NCBI GenBank assembly: GCA_018062205.1
Contig: JAGOSP010000012.1
Coordinates: forward strand, 1 to 33,797
Origin: Candidatus Moraniibacteriota bacterium
Lineage (GTDB): Bacteria > Patescibacteriota > Minisyncoccia > Moranbacterales > UBA1568
Direction: 5' to 3'
Length of the DNA stretch: 33,797 nt
Made by a program: the position numbers and the translations under genes. The notes beneath the pieces were generated by a model. The model was not told the DNA's origin, made no database searches, and worked only from the letters and a program-made list of their open reading frames with translations. Below, piece by piece: positions 15,585-22,377 of this stretch (position 1 is the stretch's first letter; the number at the start of each line of letters is the position of its first letter).

Positions 15585-15613
15585 ATCTTACTCACAAAAA
15601 CTTCCTTCGTCAA
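15585..15613 (-). promoter_or_regulatory. Promoter TTGACG-17-TAAGAT of rplJ-rplL
   Basis: Minus-strand TTGACG (15613-15608), 17 bp, TAAGAT (15590-15585). It lies in the spacer after rpsP, so rplJ-rplL can be transcribed independently of the upstream smc-rpsP genes. Confidence 0.65.
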
Positions 15614-15654
15614 GCCTCGTGCGCCTTTCTTGAGAGCCAACAGCTCTTAAAGAC

Positions 15655-16017
15655 TTAGACTTTCGCTAAAGCCGATTCTTCTGGTGTAGCTGCTGCCGAG
15701 GCCTCTACAGCTTCCTCTGAAGCAACCGCTTCTCCTGGCTTCACTTCTGGACGCTTCATTTTCACAACGCGCTTCTTCTCTGCAGAAACAACTCCCTCAC
15801 GCACGAGAAGATTATAGACTGAATCTGAAAGCTGGGCGCCAAGGCTCATCCAATGCAAAATGCGTTCCTTTTTCAAGACTGATCCTTTCTTGTGTGGATC
15901 GTAACTCCCGAGCATCTCAATATGCCGCTTCCCAGGAGCCTGCGTTTTCTCCTGCAAGGCGATACGAAAACTCACCTGATTTTTCTTCCCAACTCGATTA
16001 AAACGAATGGTCAACAT
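15655..16017 (-). CDS. rpsP: Ribosomal protein bS16
   Basis: A 120-aa protein. Residues 1-80 are the S16 domain: MLTIRFNRVGKKNQVSFRI, the LGSYDPHKKG motif and a helix with LHWMSLGAQLSDSVYNLL. Residues 85-120 form an Ala/Glu/Pro-rich extension not needed for the fold, as seen in several phyla. S16 helps assemble the 30S body. The gene follows smc, an order that recalls rnc-smc-ftsY-ffh-rpsP of Firmicutes with ftsY and ffh missing. It has its own promoter in the spacer. Confidence 0.96.
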   Translation of the reverse strand: MLTIRFNRVGKKNQVSFRIALQEKTQAPGKRHIEMLGSYDPHKKGSVLKKERILHWMSLGAQLSDSVYNLLVREGVVSAEKKRVVKMKRPEVKPGEAVASEEAVEASAAATPEESALAKV

Positions 16018-16061
16018 AATATCATCAATACAAACATGACTTATCCCAAAATACAGCCTTT

Positions 16062-16090
16062 ACTGTAGCGTAATAAAAAGAAGCTGTCAA
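16062..16090 (-). promoter_or_regulatory. Promoter TTGACA-17-TACAGT of rpsP
   Basis: Minus-strand TTGACA (16090-16085) overlapping the smc TGA stop, 17 bp, TACAGT (16067-16062). Predicted start near 16055, a leader of about 38 nt. Confidence 0.65.
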
Positions 16091-18381
16091 CCTGAAACGA
16101 GCACCCCGTCTTTTTTAACCTGATCCAATCGAACTGAGAGGAGCTGCGAGATACCGTCACGCTGCATAGTAACGCCGTACAGAAGCCCGGCACGCGCCAT
16201 TGTCTCACGATTATGCGTAATAGCAATGAATTGCGTTTGACCAGAAAGCTCTTGGAGCATCGTGCTAAACCGACGAGAATTTGCTTCATCTAATGCGGCC
16301 TCTACTTCATCAAGCACAGCAAATGGTGGTGGATTATGCGAAATAATAGCAAAGAGAAGAGCCAGAGATGTCAATGAACGCTCCCCTCCCGAAAGCATTG
16401 AGAGATGCGTAATTTTCTTTCCTGGAGGACACGCGAAAATATCGATACCTACTCCTTCATGCTCTTCCTCATTCTGCTCATTATTACTAACATCATTCAT
16501 TTCTTCGTCCTCCCCACGACGTCTCAGTGCTATACGAACCTGAGTGATATCTGCTTTCCCTCCACCAAAAATCAAGCCAAAATAATGCACAAATCGTTTC
16601 TTAATTTCCTCAAAGGTTCCCTTAAAAGCCTGATCGATTTTTACATCCATTTCCTTGACTACCGCCCGGAGCGATTCGAGTGCCTGCTTGAGATCGGCTG
16701 ATTCGTGCGTTAAAAATTCGAAACGCTTCGCCGTCTCTTCGTATTCATCGACAATAAGCGGATCAATAGTTCCAATATGCTCCACCTCTCCCTTAAGACG
16801 ACTAATTTCACGCTCCAATCGTTCACGTTGTACCTCGGTTTCTCCGTCATACACAACGTCCTCGGGTCGCATCGCAAGTTCTTCGGACACCAATGTTACC
16901 AAGTCTTCTTCTCGCACTTCAACTCGTGCCAAGCGCACCTTCAATTCATTGAAGTTATCTTTTAGTTGTTGCAAAGTTCGTTCGCACTCACGAGACTCTT
17001 TTTCTTTTGCGAAAAATGTTTCTCTCTGTACACGATTTGCTTCACGATGAGAAGCAATCAGACGTTCTTTTTCCGCTATTTGAGCTTCACACCGAACGGC
17101 TCCTTCCTTTGCAGTCAACAACTCGTTCTCAAAAGACTGGAGTCTGATATCACTTGCTACTTTCTCCTCTTGGTTCAAACCAATAATCTGTGTTTCCCTG
17201 ATACTGCCAACGCCTGCTTTTTCTGATAATTCAAACAATTCCTGTTTAATCACTTGCGCAAACTCTCGAATATCTTGTAAATCTGCCAATTGCTCTACCG
17301 ACTGAATCCGCTCAATAAGCTGTCCTTGATCTGTGCCGATTTTTTCTATGGAACGTTTCACGAAAGCGAGGTCCACAGGAATAGTTTTCACGACCTCTTT
17401 TTCCTTTCGTCTTTCCATCTCAATCTCAATTTTCCCCTCAACAATACTCCTCGTTCGTGAAAAAGCATTAAATTCCACATGCAAAGCGCGAACTTCGTTT
17501 TGCCAAAGCTCCTCTTCCTTTTGATCCTCAAGTGCCGAGCTCACTGCGGCCACCTCTTCGCGCAAATGAACAGAACGCTCCTCAAGCTCTTGAATGACTT
17601 GCTCCGCCGTCTCTCGATCACGTACCAGTGTTCCGCGCTCCGTTTGAAACTGATGCCAAAGAAAACCATAGAGAAGGAATTGCTTTTCCTTTAATCGGAT
17701 AGCCACATCCTTTCCCTGCGAAGCCTTCTCTGCCTGACGCTTGAGATTCCGCAGATGCGGTTCAATCTCAACCAAAAGCGCATCAACTCGCACCAGATTT
17801 TCTCGGGTGCTCTCTAATTTTCGTATTGCTCGCTCTTTTTCAATCTGATATGGTTTCACGCCTGCCGCATCTTCAAAAATCGCTCGACGCTCAAGCGGAG
17901 AAGCAAGCAATACAGCGTCCGACATCCCTTGTGTGATGACACAATAACTCTCTTTCCCAATGCCAGCCTTTGCTAATATATCAACGACATCGAGCAATCT
18001 TACTTTGTTGCCATTAATAAAATATTCTCCTTCACCACTCCGGTGAATTTTCCGCGTAATCGAAACATCAGAAAATTCAATCGGAAGACGCTGATCAGCA
18101 TTGTCAAAATGGAGAGTCACGACCGCGCTCCCCATTCGCGATTTTCCTTCAGTACCAGCAAAAATAACATCTTCAGATTTTTTCCCACGCAAATTTTTAG
18201 AAGACTGCTCGCCAATGGCAAAACGAATCGCATCCGCGATATTCGATTTGCCCGAGCCATTTGGCCCGACAATAGCGGTGATACCACGTCCCGAAGCAGC
18301 CTCAGGCGAAGACGAAAAATCTAGTACCGTTTTGTTGGCAAAGGATTTGAAACCAGAAATTTCGAGACGCTTGAGATACAT
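16087..18381 (-). CDS. smc: SMC chromosome-segregation ATPase, short form without a recognisable hinge
   Basis: A 764-aa protein where typical SMC has about 1,150-1,200. The N-terminal head has FKSFANKT and Walker A GPNGSGKS (39-46), the QG(M)SDAVLLASPLERRAIFEDAAG segment and R-loop region. The C-terminal head has signature LSGGERS (from 663), Walker B FAVLDE (687-692) and the VEAALDEAN D-loop, so both ATPase halves are intact. The arms (about 170-390 and 400-590) are coiled coil. The conserved Gly-rich hinge domain of about 150 residues between them is not visible; only a short non-heptad stretch around 393-410 joins them. It should still form ATP-sandwich heads, but dimerisation must differ. 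It lies downstream of rnc, from which it is separated by the IS30 insertion. Confidence 0.85.
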   Translation of the reverse strand: MYLKRLEISGFKSFANKTVLDFSSSPEAASGRGITAIVGPNGSGKSNIADAIRFAIGEQSSKNLRGKKSEDVIFAGTEGKSRMGSAVVTLHFDNADQRLPIEFSDVSITRKIHRSGEGEYFINGNKVRLLDVVDILAKAGIGKESYCVITQGMSDAVLLASPLERRAIFEDAAGVKPYQIEKERAIRKLESTRENLVRVDALLVEIEPHLRNLKRQAEKASQGKDVAIRLKEKQFLLYGFLWHQFQTERGTLVRDRETAEQVIQELEERSVHLREEVAAVSSALEDQKEEELWQNEVRALHVEFNAFSRTRSIVEGKIEIEMERRKEKEVVKTIPVDLAFVKRSIEKIGTDQGQLIERIQSVEQLADLQDIREFAQVIKQELFELSEKAGVGSIRETQIIGLNQEEKVASDIRLQSFENELLTAKEGAVRCEAQIAEKERLIASHREANRVQRETFFAKEKESRECERTLQQLKDNFNELKVRLARVEVREEDLVTLVSEELAMRPEDVVYDGETEVQRERLEREISRLKGEVEHIGTIDPLIVDEYEETAKRFEFLTHESADLKQALESLRAVVKEMDVKIDQAFKGTFEEIKKRFVHYFGLIFGGGKADITQVRIALRRRGEDEEMNDVSNNEQNEEEHEGVGIDIFACPPGKKITHLSMLSGGERSLTSLALLFAIISHNPPPFAVLDEVEAALDEANSRRFSTMLQELSGQTQFIAITHNRETMARAGLLYGVTMQRDGISQLLSVRLDQVKKDGVLVSG

Positions 18382-18512
18382 ACATTGCTTCGCCTAAAAA
18401 TACAATTCGTCAAAAGAAAAAACCAGGCTTTGTCCTGCGTGACACTTCTTTTTCATTCAAATTTGACTCCTTTTGCTTCAGTATATCTGATTTTGAGTAA
18501 GAAAAGAAATCA
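18382..18512 (-). promoter_or_regulatory. smc leader region with a 20-codon open frame
   Basis: Between the cassette terminator and smc. A minus-strand ATG at 18456 with GGAG ten bases upstream opens a 20-codon frame to TAG at 18394-18396. Inside it, CAGG (18437-18434) and CCTG (18427-18424) form a weak 4-bp hairpin followed by a T-rich tract. It could be a leader peptide with a weak attenuator or chance. No convincing promoter was found. Confidence 0.25.
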
Positions 18513-18537
18513 GGGCGAGCACCATTGGTACCCGCCC
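18513..18537 (-). terminator. Terminator of the small-membrane-protein cassette
   Basis: GGGCG...CGCCC (18513-18517 / 18533-18537) with inner GCACC/GGTAC partial pairing and loop ATT; on the minus strand a T-rich tract (TGATTTCTTTTCTT) follows at 18511-18498. It lies 16 bases past the stop of the 51-aa gene. Confidence 0.7.
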
Positions 18538-18553
18538 CATACTACGCCCGAGA

Positions 18554-18709
18554 TTATTCAGGGCAGTTCTTGCGCCGCCCCTTCCATGCCCGCCGTATAT
18601 CCCTGGCCACGTCAAGTACAAAGTACAGAGCCAAGACCAAGGCTGCGACCAGCGCTATAGCTGTGCAGAAATTCTCTGCCAGCTGGAAAAACGTCAGATC
18701 ACGCAGCAT
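18554..18709 (-). CDS. Small membrane protein, 51 aa
   Basis: The ATG at 18709 has a near-perfect SD (GGAGGT, spacing 4-5), so translation is likely efficient. The protein has an amphipathic N-terminus (MLRDLTFFQLAENF), one hydrophobic helix (about 14-33, rich in Ala, Val and Leu) and a very basic tail (RDIRRAWKGRRKN). I do not recognise a family. The size, single helix and basic tail fit small phage or plasmid membrane proteins (holin-like, or type I toxin-like) but no specific motif supports either. It overlaps the end of the 42-aa gene by 11 bp and ends just before a terminator. GC content is clearly higher than the flanking genes. Confidence 0.55.
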   Translation of the reverse strand: MLRDLTFFQLAENFCTAIALVAALVLALYFVLDVARDIRRAWKGRRKNCPE

Positions 18710-18827
18710 GGAGACCTCCGTCGACTCGCCGTTTTGCCAAGAAATCAATGGCTACGCCAGCAAACGGCGAAGCCAAGCCAACTACCATGAGCATCAGCGT
18801 AAAGCATGCTCCCAAAAATGTTTCCAT
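18699..18827 (-). CDS. Small membrane protein, 42 aa
   Basis: The ATG at 18827 is preceded by GGAGGG with a spacing of about four bases, one of the strongest SDs in the window. The product starts METFLGA, has one hydrophobic helix (about 5-30, with Met, Leu, Val, Gly and Pro) and a short basic/polar tail (AKRRVDGG). No family is recognised. It is the first gene of a two-gene unit with the 51-aa protein and overlaps it, suggesting coupled translation and perhaps a two-part membrane complex. Its promoter, with two palindromes, lies at 18845-18887. Confidence 0.55.
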   Translation of the reverse strand: METFLGACFTLMLMVVGLASPFAGVAIDFLAKRRVDGGLHAA

Positions 18828-18844
18828 CACACCCTCCGAAGAAA

Positions 18845-18887
18845 GCCGTTCACGGCCAAAAATAGCCTCTGTTCGAGGCCTTGTCAA
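18845..18887 (-). promoter_or_regulatory. Promoter with two palindromes for the small-protein cassette
   Basis: Minus-strand TTGACA (18887-18882), 17 bp, TATTTT (18864-18859). The spacer contains the inverted repeat GCCTC-5-GAGGC (18865-18879). Another, GCCGT-2-ACGGC (18845-18856), covers the predicted start of transcription. Both contain GAAC on the minus strand. Position between and after the boxes is where repressors usually bind. Confidence 0.55.
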
Positions 18888-18915
18888 AGAAATTCTCAAC
18901 ATTCATTCCATTCTG

Positions 18916-19934
18916 AATTAGGACACTCTGGTCTAGAATGTCCGTATGAAAAAGAAAGGAAAATTGACTCGGGCGGAGCGCTTTGAAATCAGCATCCTCC
19001 TTGAGAAGCGGTATTCATACCGCAAGATCGGAGAAGCGATGGGACGGAGTCCGAATACCGTCTCGTACGAGGTGAAGGTGAACAGTGTCAACGGGGCATA
19101 CGACCCATTGAAAGCAGACAGGAAAGCGAGGGTCAGGAAGCGAGCATCGAAGTACCAGTGGAGGAAGATCAATGAAAACGGAATACTCCAGTCATATGTC
19201 ATCGACAAGCTGAAAGCCCACTGGAACCCCGACGAGATATCAGGAAGGATGAAGGAGGATAAGGAACCCTTTTTCGTGTCGAAAAACACCATCTACAAGT
19301 GGCTGTACAGTGCAAGAGGGCAACGGTATTGTCAACACCTCTATTCGGAACGGTATGATCGGAAACCACGGAAGATCAAGAAGACCAAACGGATAATGAT
19401 TCCCGACCGTGTGAGCCTCGACAAGCGGTTTCTCGGTGCTGGGAACCGCACCCGCTATGGTCACTTCGAGGGCGATACCGTCGTATCGAAACGAGGCGGC
19501 ACGGGAGGAATGAGCGTCCTCTTGGAGCGGAAGAGTCGATTACTTGTGGTACGGAAACTTCACTCGATGTCACCCACGGAGAATCTGCGGAAGATACGGG
19601 ACATGATAAGAAGACTGAACATGAAAAGCATCACTTTTGACAACGGGATAGAAAACAAACGGCATGCCTCAATCGGGGTACCGACCTTCTTCTGCGATCC
19701 GTATTCCTCCTGGCAGAAGGGAGGGGTGGAGAACGGGAACAAGATGCTGAGACGGTACTTTCCTCAGGGGACGGACTTTTCCTTGGTGGATCAGAAGGAG
19801 ATCGATCGGGCGGTGAAGATCATCAACGAAAAACCGAGGAAGATCCTCGGTTATCGTACGGCATTTGAAGTAGCACGGGCAGGTGGAGTATTATTGAAAG
19901 AGTCTCATCTTTGTTTTGATCGGGTGTCCTAATT
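18916..19934 (+). mobile_element. IS30-family insertion sequence, about 1,019 bp, apparently intact
   Basis: Left end AATTAGGACAC (18916-18926) and right end GTGTCCTAATT (19924/5-19934) form perfect 11-bp inverted repeats, with further partial matches inward (CTCTGGTC against CCCGATC). They enclose one complete transposase gene whose stop lies within the right repeat. Just inside the left end, GGACACTCT (18921-18929) and AGAATGTCC (18935-18943) make an imperfect palindrome. IS30 elements duplicate only 2-3 bp of target, and no clear duplication could be assigned. The element sits between rnc and smc. Confidence 0.85.
18946..19932 (+). CDS. IS30-family transposase
   Basis: A 328-aa protein. 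The N-terminal helix-turn-helix (about 7-45: LTRAERFEISILLEKRYSYRKIGEAMGRSPNTVSYEV) is typical of IS30. The DDE integrase core has GHFEGDTV (first Asp, about 177), SITFDNGIEN (second Asp) and WQKGGVENGNKMLRRYFPQGTDF (Glu), so the catalytic triad is complete. It cuts and joins the IS ends. There is no SD; the -10-like TAGAAT (18934-18939) is six bases before the ATG, so the mRNA may be leaderless. Codon use and GC are higher than in the flanking rnc and smc genes, consistent with recent arrival. Confidence 0.95.
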   Translation: MKKKGKLTRAERFEISILLEKRYSYRKIGEAMGRSPNTVSYEVKVNSVNGAYDPLKADRKARVRKRASKYQWRKINENGILQSYVIDKLKAHWNPDEISGRMKEDKEPFFVSKNTIYKWLYSARGQRYCQHLYSERYDRKPRKIKKTKRIMIPDRVSLDKRFLGAGNRTRYGHFEGDTVVSKRGGTGGMSVLLERKSRLLVVRKLHSMSPTENLRKIRDMIRRLNMKSITFDNGIENKRHASIGVPTFFCDPYSSWQKGGVENGNKMLRRYFPQGTDFSLVDQKEIDRAVKIINEKPRKILGYRTAFEVARAGGVLLKESHLCFDRVS

Positions 19935-19967
19935 GAGGGGTGAATTTAGGCAAAAGTACTTACTTAT

Positions 19968-19996
19968 ATTATACACTACCAACCCTTATTTTGCAA
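19968..19996 (-). promoter_or_regulatory. Promoter TTGCAA-17-TATAAT reading out of rnc
   Basis: Minus-strand TTGCAA (19996-19991, inside the end of rnc), 17 bp, TATAAT (19973-19968, within about ten bases of the rnc stop). It points toward smc but the IS30 end begins 34 bp downstream. Before the insertion it may have driven smc; now it would give antisense RNA across the transposase gene. Confidence 0.55.
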
Positions 19997-20662
19997 GGCC
20001 TGTTTAGCGGCAGCACGCTGGGCTTCCTGCTTCGAAACCCCTTCGCCTTCAGCAATAAGTTCCTCTCCAACAAACACTCCCGCAATAAAATGACGGTCAT
20101 GATCTGGTCCCCATTCTTTAATCACTCGGTAAGTTGGGGTCACTCCAAAATGCTCTTGGGCCTTCTCTTGAAAAAAACTTTTTGCATCAGCATAGAGTTT
20201 TTGATCAAGCACTTCGGGAAGATGCGAAAGAATGTGCTCCCTAATAAATGCCTGCGCAGCCGCATAGCCCTGATCAAGATACAGCGCCCCGATAATCGCT
20301 TCCATAGCATTCGCCACAATATACTGCCGAGCTCGTCCAGTATCCTTGGATTCGCCACGACTCATGAGCAGGAAATCCTCAATGCCCAATCCCTTGCCGA
20401 TAGTCGCTAGCATATCACCATTAACGAGGGCTGCTCGCCATGCAGTCATCTCACCTTCCGGACGATCATACGCATGAAAAAGATTTTCTGTCACCACCAA
20501 TTCGAGCACGGCATCTCCGAGAAATTCAAGCCGTTCATTGTGAGGTGAAGTACATCCACGATGCTCATTCAGATAGGAACGATGAATCAGGGCCTCTTGA
20601 AAAAAAGCCTTGTTTTTCACACAAATATTCAGTCTTTTCTCAAAGGTGACGACATCAAACAT
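19976..20662 (-). CDS. rnc: Ribonuclease III
   Basis: A 228-aa enzyme. The RNase III domain (about 1-150) has the signature HNERLEFLGDAVLEL (41-55) with the metal-binding E46 and D50, and ANAMEAIIGALYLD with the second Glu. The residue three before that Glu is Asn where E. coli has Asp114. The double-stranded RNA-binding domain (about 157-226) is complete, ending EAQRAAAKQAL. It processes rRNA precursors and other duplex RNA. The ATG at 20662 is preferred over the in-frame TTG at 20698, giving a normal length. It follows nusB by 64 bp on the same strand and leads into the IS30 element. Confidence 0.95.
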   Translation of the reverse strand: MFDVVTFEKRLNICVKNKAFFQEALIHRSYLNEHRGCTSPHNERLEFLGDAVLELVVTENLFHAYDRPEGEMTAWRAALVNGDMLATIGKGLGIEDFLLMSRGESKDTGRARQYIVANAMEAIIGALYLDQGYAAAQAFIREHILSHLPEVLDQKLYADAKSFFQEKAQEHFGVTPTYRVIKEWGPDHDRHFIAGVFVGEELIAEGEGVSKQEAQRAAAKQALQNKGW

Positions 20663-20726
20663 ACTGCGACTCTCACTTCGTGTTCGTATCCCGAACAAAA
20701 ATTATTTCTCTCTTCTACAAAATACC

Positions 20727-21278
20727 TTAGGTTGTCTCTCCTTTTCTCTCGATAAAACCTTCTTCTTCGGACGCTTGTAATACACCCCCCTCCATCACCC
20801 TCTCTTCTTTCCGTTGCTGAAAATGAGCATGATTTTCGGAAACATCGTTTTTAAGCGGCTCGCCCATCTCGCGATAAATAGTTCCTAAAACGCCATTGAC
20901 AAAACGCGGACTAGCATCGCTCCCAAATGACTTTGCAAGCTCAATAGACTCATTAATCGCTACTTTGGGTGGCACTTCATCGTAATTACCAAACATGAGC
21001 TCGTAAATGCCCAGCCGAAGAATATTTCTATCAATAACCGTTACCTGTTCAAGTGGCCACTCCGGAGCGCACTTCTCAATAAGCGAGTCAATAGTCTTCC
21101 GTTCTCGTAAAATCCCTTCTATCAGGTGTTTTGCAAAAATGGTTTCATCGATTCCCGGAGCGAACTCAATAATGTTTCGATCGAGAATGGTCATTGACTG
21201 GTCATCGTGCTGACCTTGGAAATCCCATTCGAAAAGGGACTGCATTGCGACTGAGCGCTGAAGATGTCTATTGGCCAT
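20727..21278 (-). CDS. nusB: Transcription antitermination factor NusB
   Basis: A 183-aa protein. Residues 1-138 are the all-helical NusB fold: [20 protein letters not shown], the [21 protein letters not shown] segment and [28 protein letters not shown]. NusB with S10 binds boxA RNA for rRNA antitermination. The remaining 45 residues are a charged extension (Glu/Arg/Lys/Gln rich) absent from standard NusB. It lies between rpmF and rnc in one likely transcript. No SD is seen before the ATG. Confidence 0.95.
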   Translation of the reverse strand: MANRHLQRSVAMQSLFEWDFQGQHDDQSMTILDRNIIEFAPGIDETIFAKHLIEGILRERKTIDSLIEKCAPEWPLEQVTVIDRNILRLGIYELMFGNYDEVPPKVAINESIELAKSFGSDASPRFVNGVLGTIYREMGEPLKNDVSENHAHFQQRKEERVMEGGVLQASEEEGFIERKGETT

Positions 21279-21321
21279 GGTTTTGATTTTGAAGGACTTG
21301 AGCTTGGTGTATATGGGAAAA

Positions 21322-21528
21322 TTATGCTTTTACTGCAGCGGATTTTTGCTTTGGAGCCGTGTCAATGACAACGCGTCCTTTGTAAGTCCCGCAAGTCGGA
21401 CATACTCGATGAGAAAGGGCTGCTGCTCCACACTGTTCACACTTTTTTGTCTGAATTGGAGTTAATTCGAGCTCCTTTCGGGCGCGATCGCGTCGATAAT
21501 GGGTATGTCGTTGCTTTGGAAGAGCCAT
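21322..21528 (-). CDS. rpmF: Ribosomal protein bL32
   Basis: A 68-aa protein with the L32 start [17 protein letters not shown] and a zinc ribbon of two CxxC pairs (CEQC at about 30-33 and CPTC at about 43-46), followed by CGTYKGRVV. All four cysteines are present, so it is the zinc-binding form. It is the first gene of the rpmF-nusB-rnc group. AAGTGAG eight bases upstream is a moderate SD. Confidence 0.97.
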   Translation of the reverse strand: MALPKQRHTHYRRDRARKELELTPIQTKKCEQCGAAALSHRVCPTCGTYKGRVVIDTAPKQKSAAVKA

Positions 21529-21573
21529 AAGGGTATCTCACTTAGTCGTTTATACATTTTTCTGATTATTTTT

Positions 21574-21602
21574 AAGCTAACATTCTTTCTCCGTTTTGGC
21601 AA
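21574..21602 (-). promoter_or_regulatory. Candidate promoter of rpmF-nusB-rnc
   Basis: Minus-strand TTGCCA (21602-21597), 17 bp, TAGCTT (21579-21574), giving a leader of about 40 nt. The boxes are imperfect, but it is the best match upstream of rpmF. Confidence 0.35.
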
Positions 21603-21820
21603 GTCAACGTGGTAATTATGTCAATATTTCAGTCGCTCTATTATCAGGAAACAGCTCTTTTTTTAATTCAACCATCATTTATCTAGCTACCAAGGAAGGT
21701 AAAAAATCTTCAGAATGAACTTTGTTCTTATCGTCTTTTCTTGCCCCCACCCTAGCAGACTACTTCCTCTCTTTACAAATTAGAGCTGGCTCAGATTGCT
21801 CTCTCCAATCTAAATAGAAA
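21603..21820. other. Intergenic stretch with nothing recognised
   Basis: Between the rpmF promoter region and the pilin terminator. No reading frame with SD, tRNA fold or clear inverted repeat beyond a 5-bp AGAGC/GCTCT pair near 21782-21802. Confidence 0.5.
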
Positions 21821-21850
21821 CCGCCCGATCAATTCATACTGATCGGGCGG
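21821..21850 (-). terminator. Terminator of the type IV pilus/pilin transcript
   Basis: CCGCCCGATCA (21821-21831) and TGATCGGGCGG (21840-21850), a perfect 11-bp stem with an 8-nt loop, followed on the minus strand by TTTCTATTT. It lies 28 bases past the last pilin stop. Confidence 0.85.
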
Positions 21851-21860
21851 AAAAGAACCT

Positions 21861-22334
21861 GTTCTTTTTTGAAATTTACTAGCAACCTGCACCGAAGATA
21901 ACACCAGTGTTTCGTATCGATGCGCTATCAACAGTTTCACAAGCGACAGCAGCTGGCGAAGTTCCAAGATCGACTGACTGGACATTTACCACGAAGTCCC
22001 CATTTCCCGTAACACCACAGTTCGCTGCAGCTGTACCGGTAATAACATCGGCATTTTCGACAGCAGTATGAGCCGCAGATGCAGCTCCACCATCAATTCT
22101 GTTGTTGGCTGTCGGCATCATCGCTTCGACAATGGCCCCAGTCAGAACGGCGCCGTCACAAGCGATCATAATAGCGGCCTGCAGTGAATGTACTTGCGCT
22201 TTGAATGCAGCGACATTCGCCTTCTCACGAGCGTTTGAAAGTGAGACCAATACAATAGAAGCGAGAATACCGATAATTGCGATGACGATTAAGAGTTCAA
22301 TAAGAGTGAAACCCTTCTGAGACTGATTTTTCAT
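21861..22334 (-). repeat. Pilin tandem duplication, copy A (copy B at 22360-22833)
   Basis: Two 474-bp blocks at a 499-bp interval, each starting GTTCTTTTTTGAAATTTACTAG (as two adjacent pieces) and ending at a pilin ATG. By eye there are no gaps; the N-terminal 192 coding bases are identical, the middle differs at many sites, and the 3' third is near-identical. Confidence 0.85.
21879..22334 (-). CDS. Type IV pilin, copy 1 (weak translation start)
   Basis: A 151-aa pilin with the class III signal: short basic leader and [21 protein letters not shown], cleaved after Gly8 by prepilin peptidase, with the methylated Phe and Glu5 of the mature protein present. The hydrophobic helix is followed by a coiled stalk ([20 protein letters not shown]) and a small globular domain with four cysteines, the last at the C-terminus. 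Residues 1-64 match copy 2 exactly. In contrast to copies 2 and 3 there is no SD before this ATG: the upstream 15 bases are AT-rich. It may depend on coupling with copy 2, 43 bases upstream, or be poorly expressed as a minor variant. Confidence 0.92.
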   Translation of the reverse strand: MKNQSQKGFTLIELLIVIAIIGILASIVLVSLSNAREKANVAAFKAQVHSLQAAIMIACDGAVLTGAIVEAMMPTANNRIDGGAASAAHTAVENADVITGTAAANCGVTGNGDFVVNVQSVDLGTSPAAVACETVDSASIRNTGVIFGAGC

Positions 22335-22377
22335 AATTATTTATAAGAGTTATTATTTTGTTCTTTTTTGAAATTTA

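Noticed and set aside
21821-21850. 11-bp inverted repeat as an attachment or recombination site
   Set aside because: Its place just after the last pilin stop and the T-tract on the minus strand fit a terminator better.
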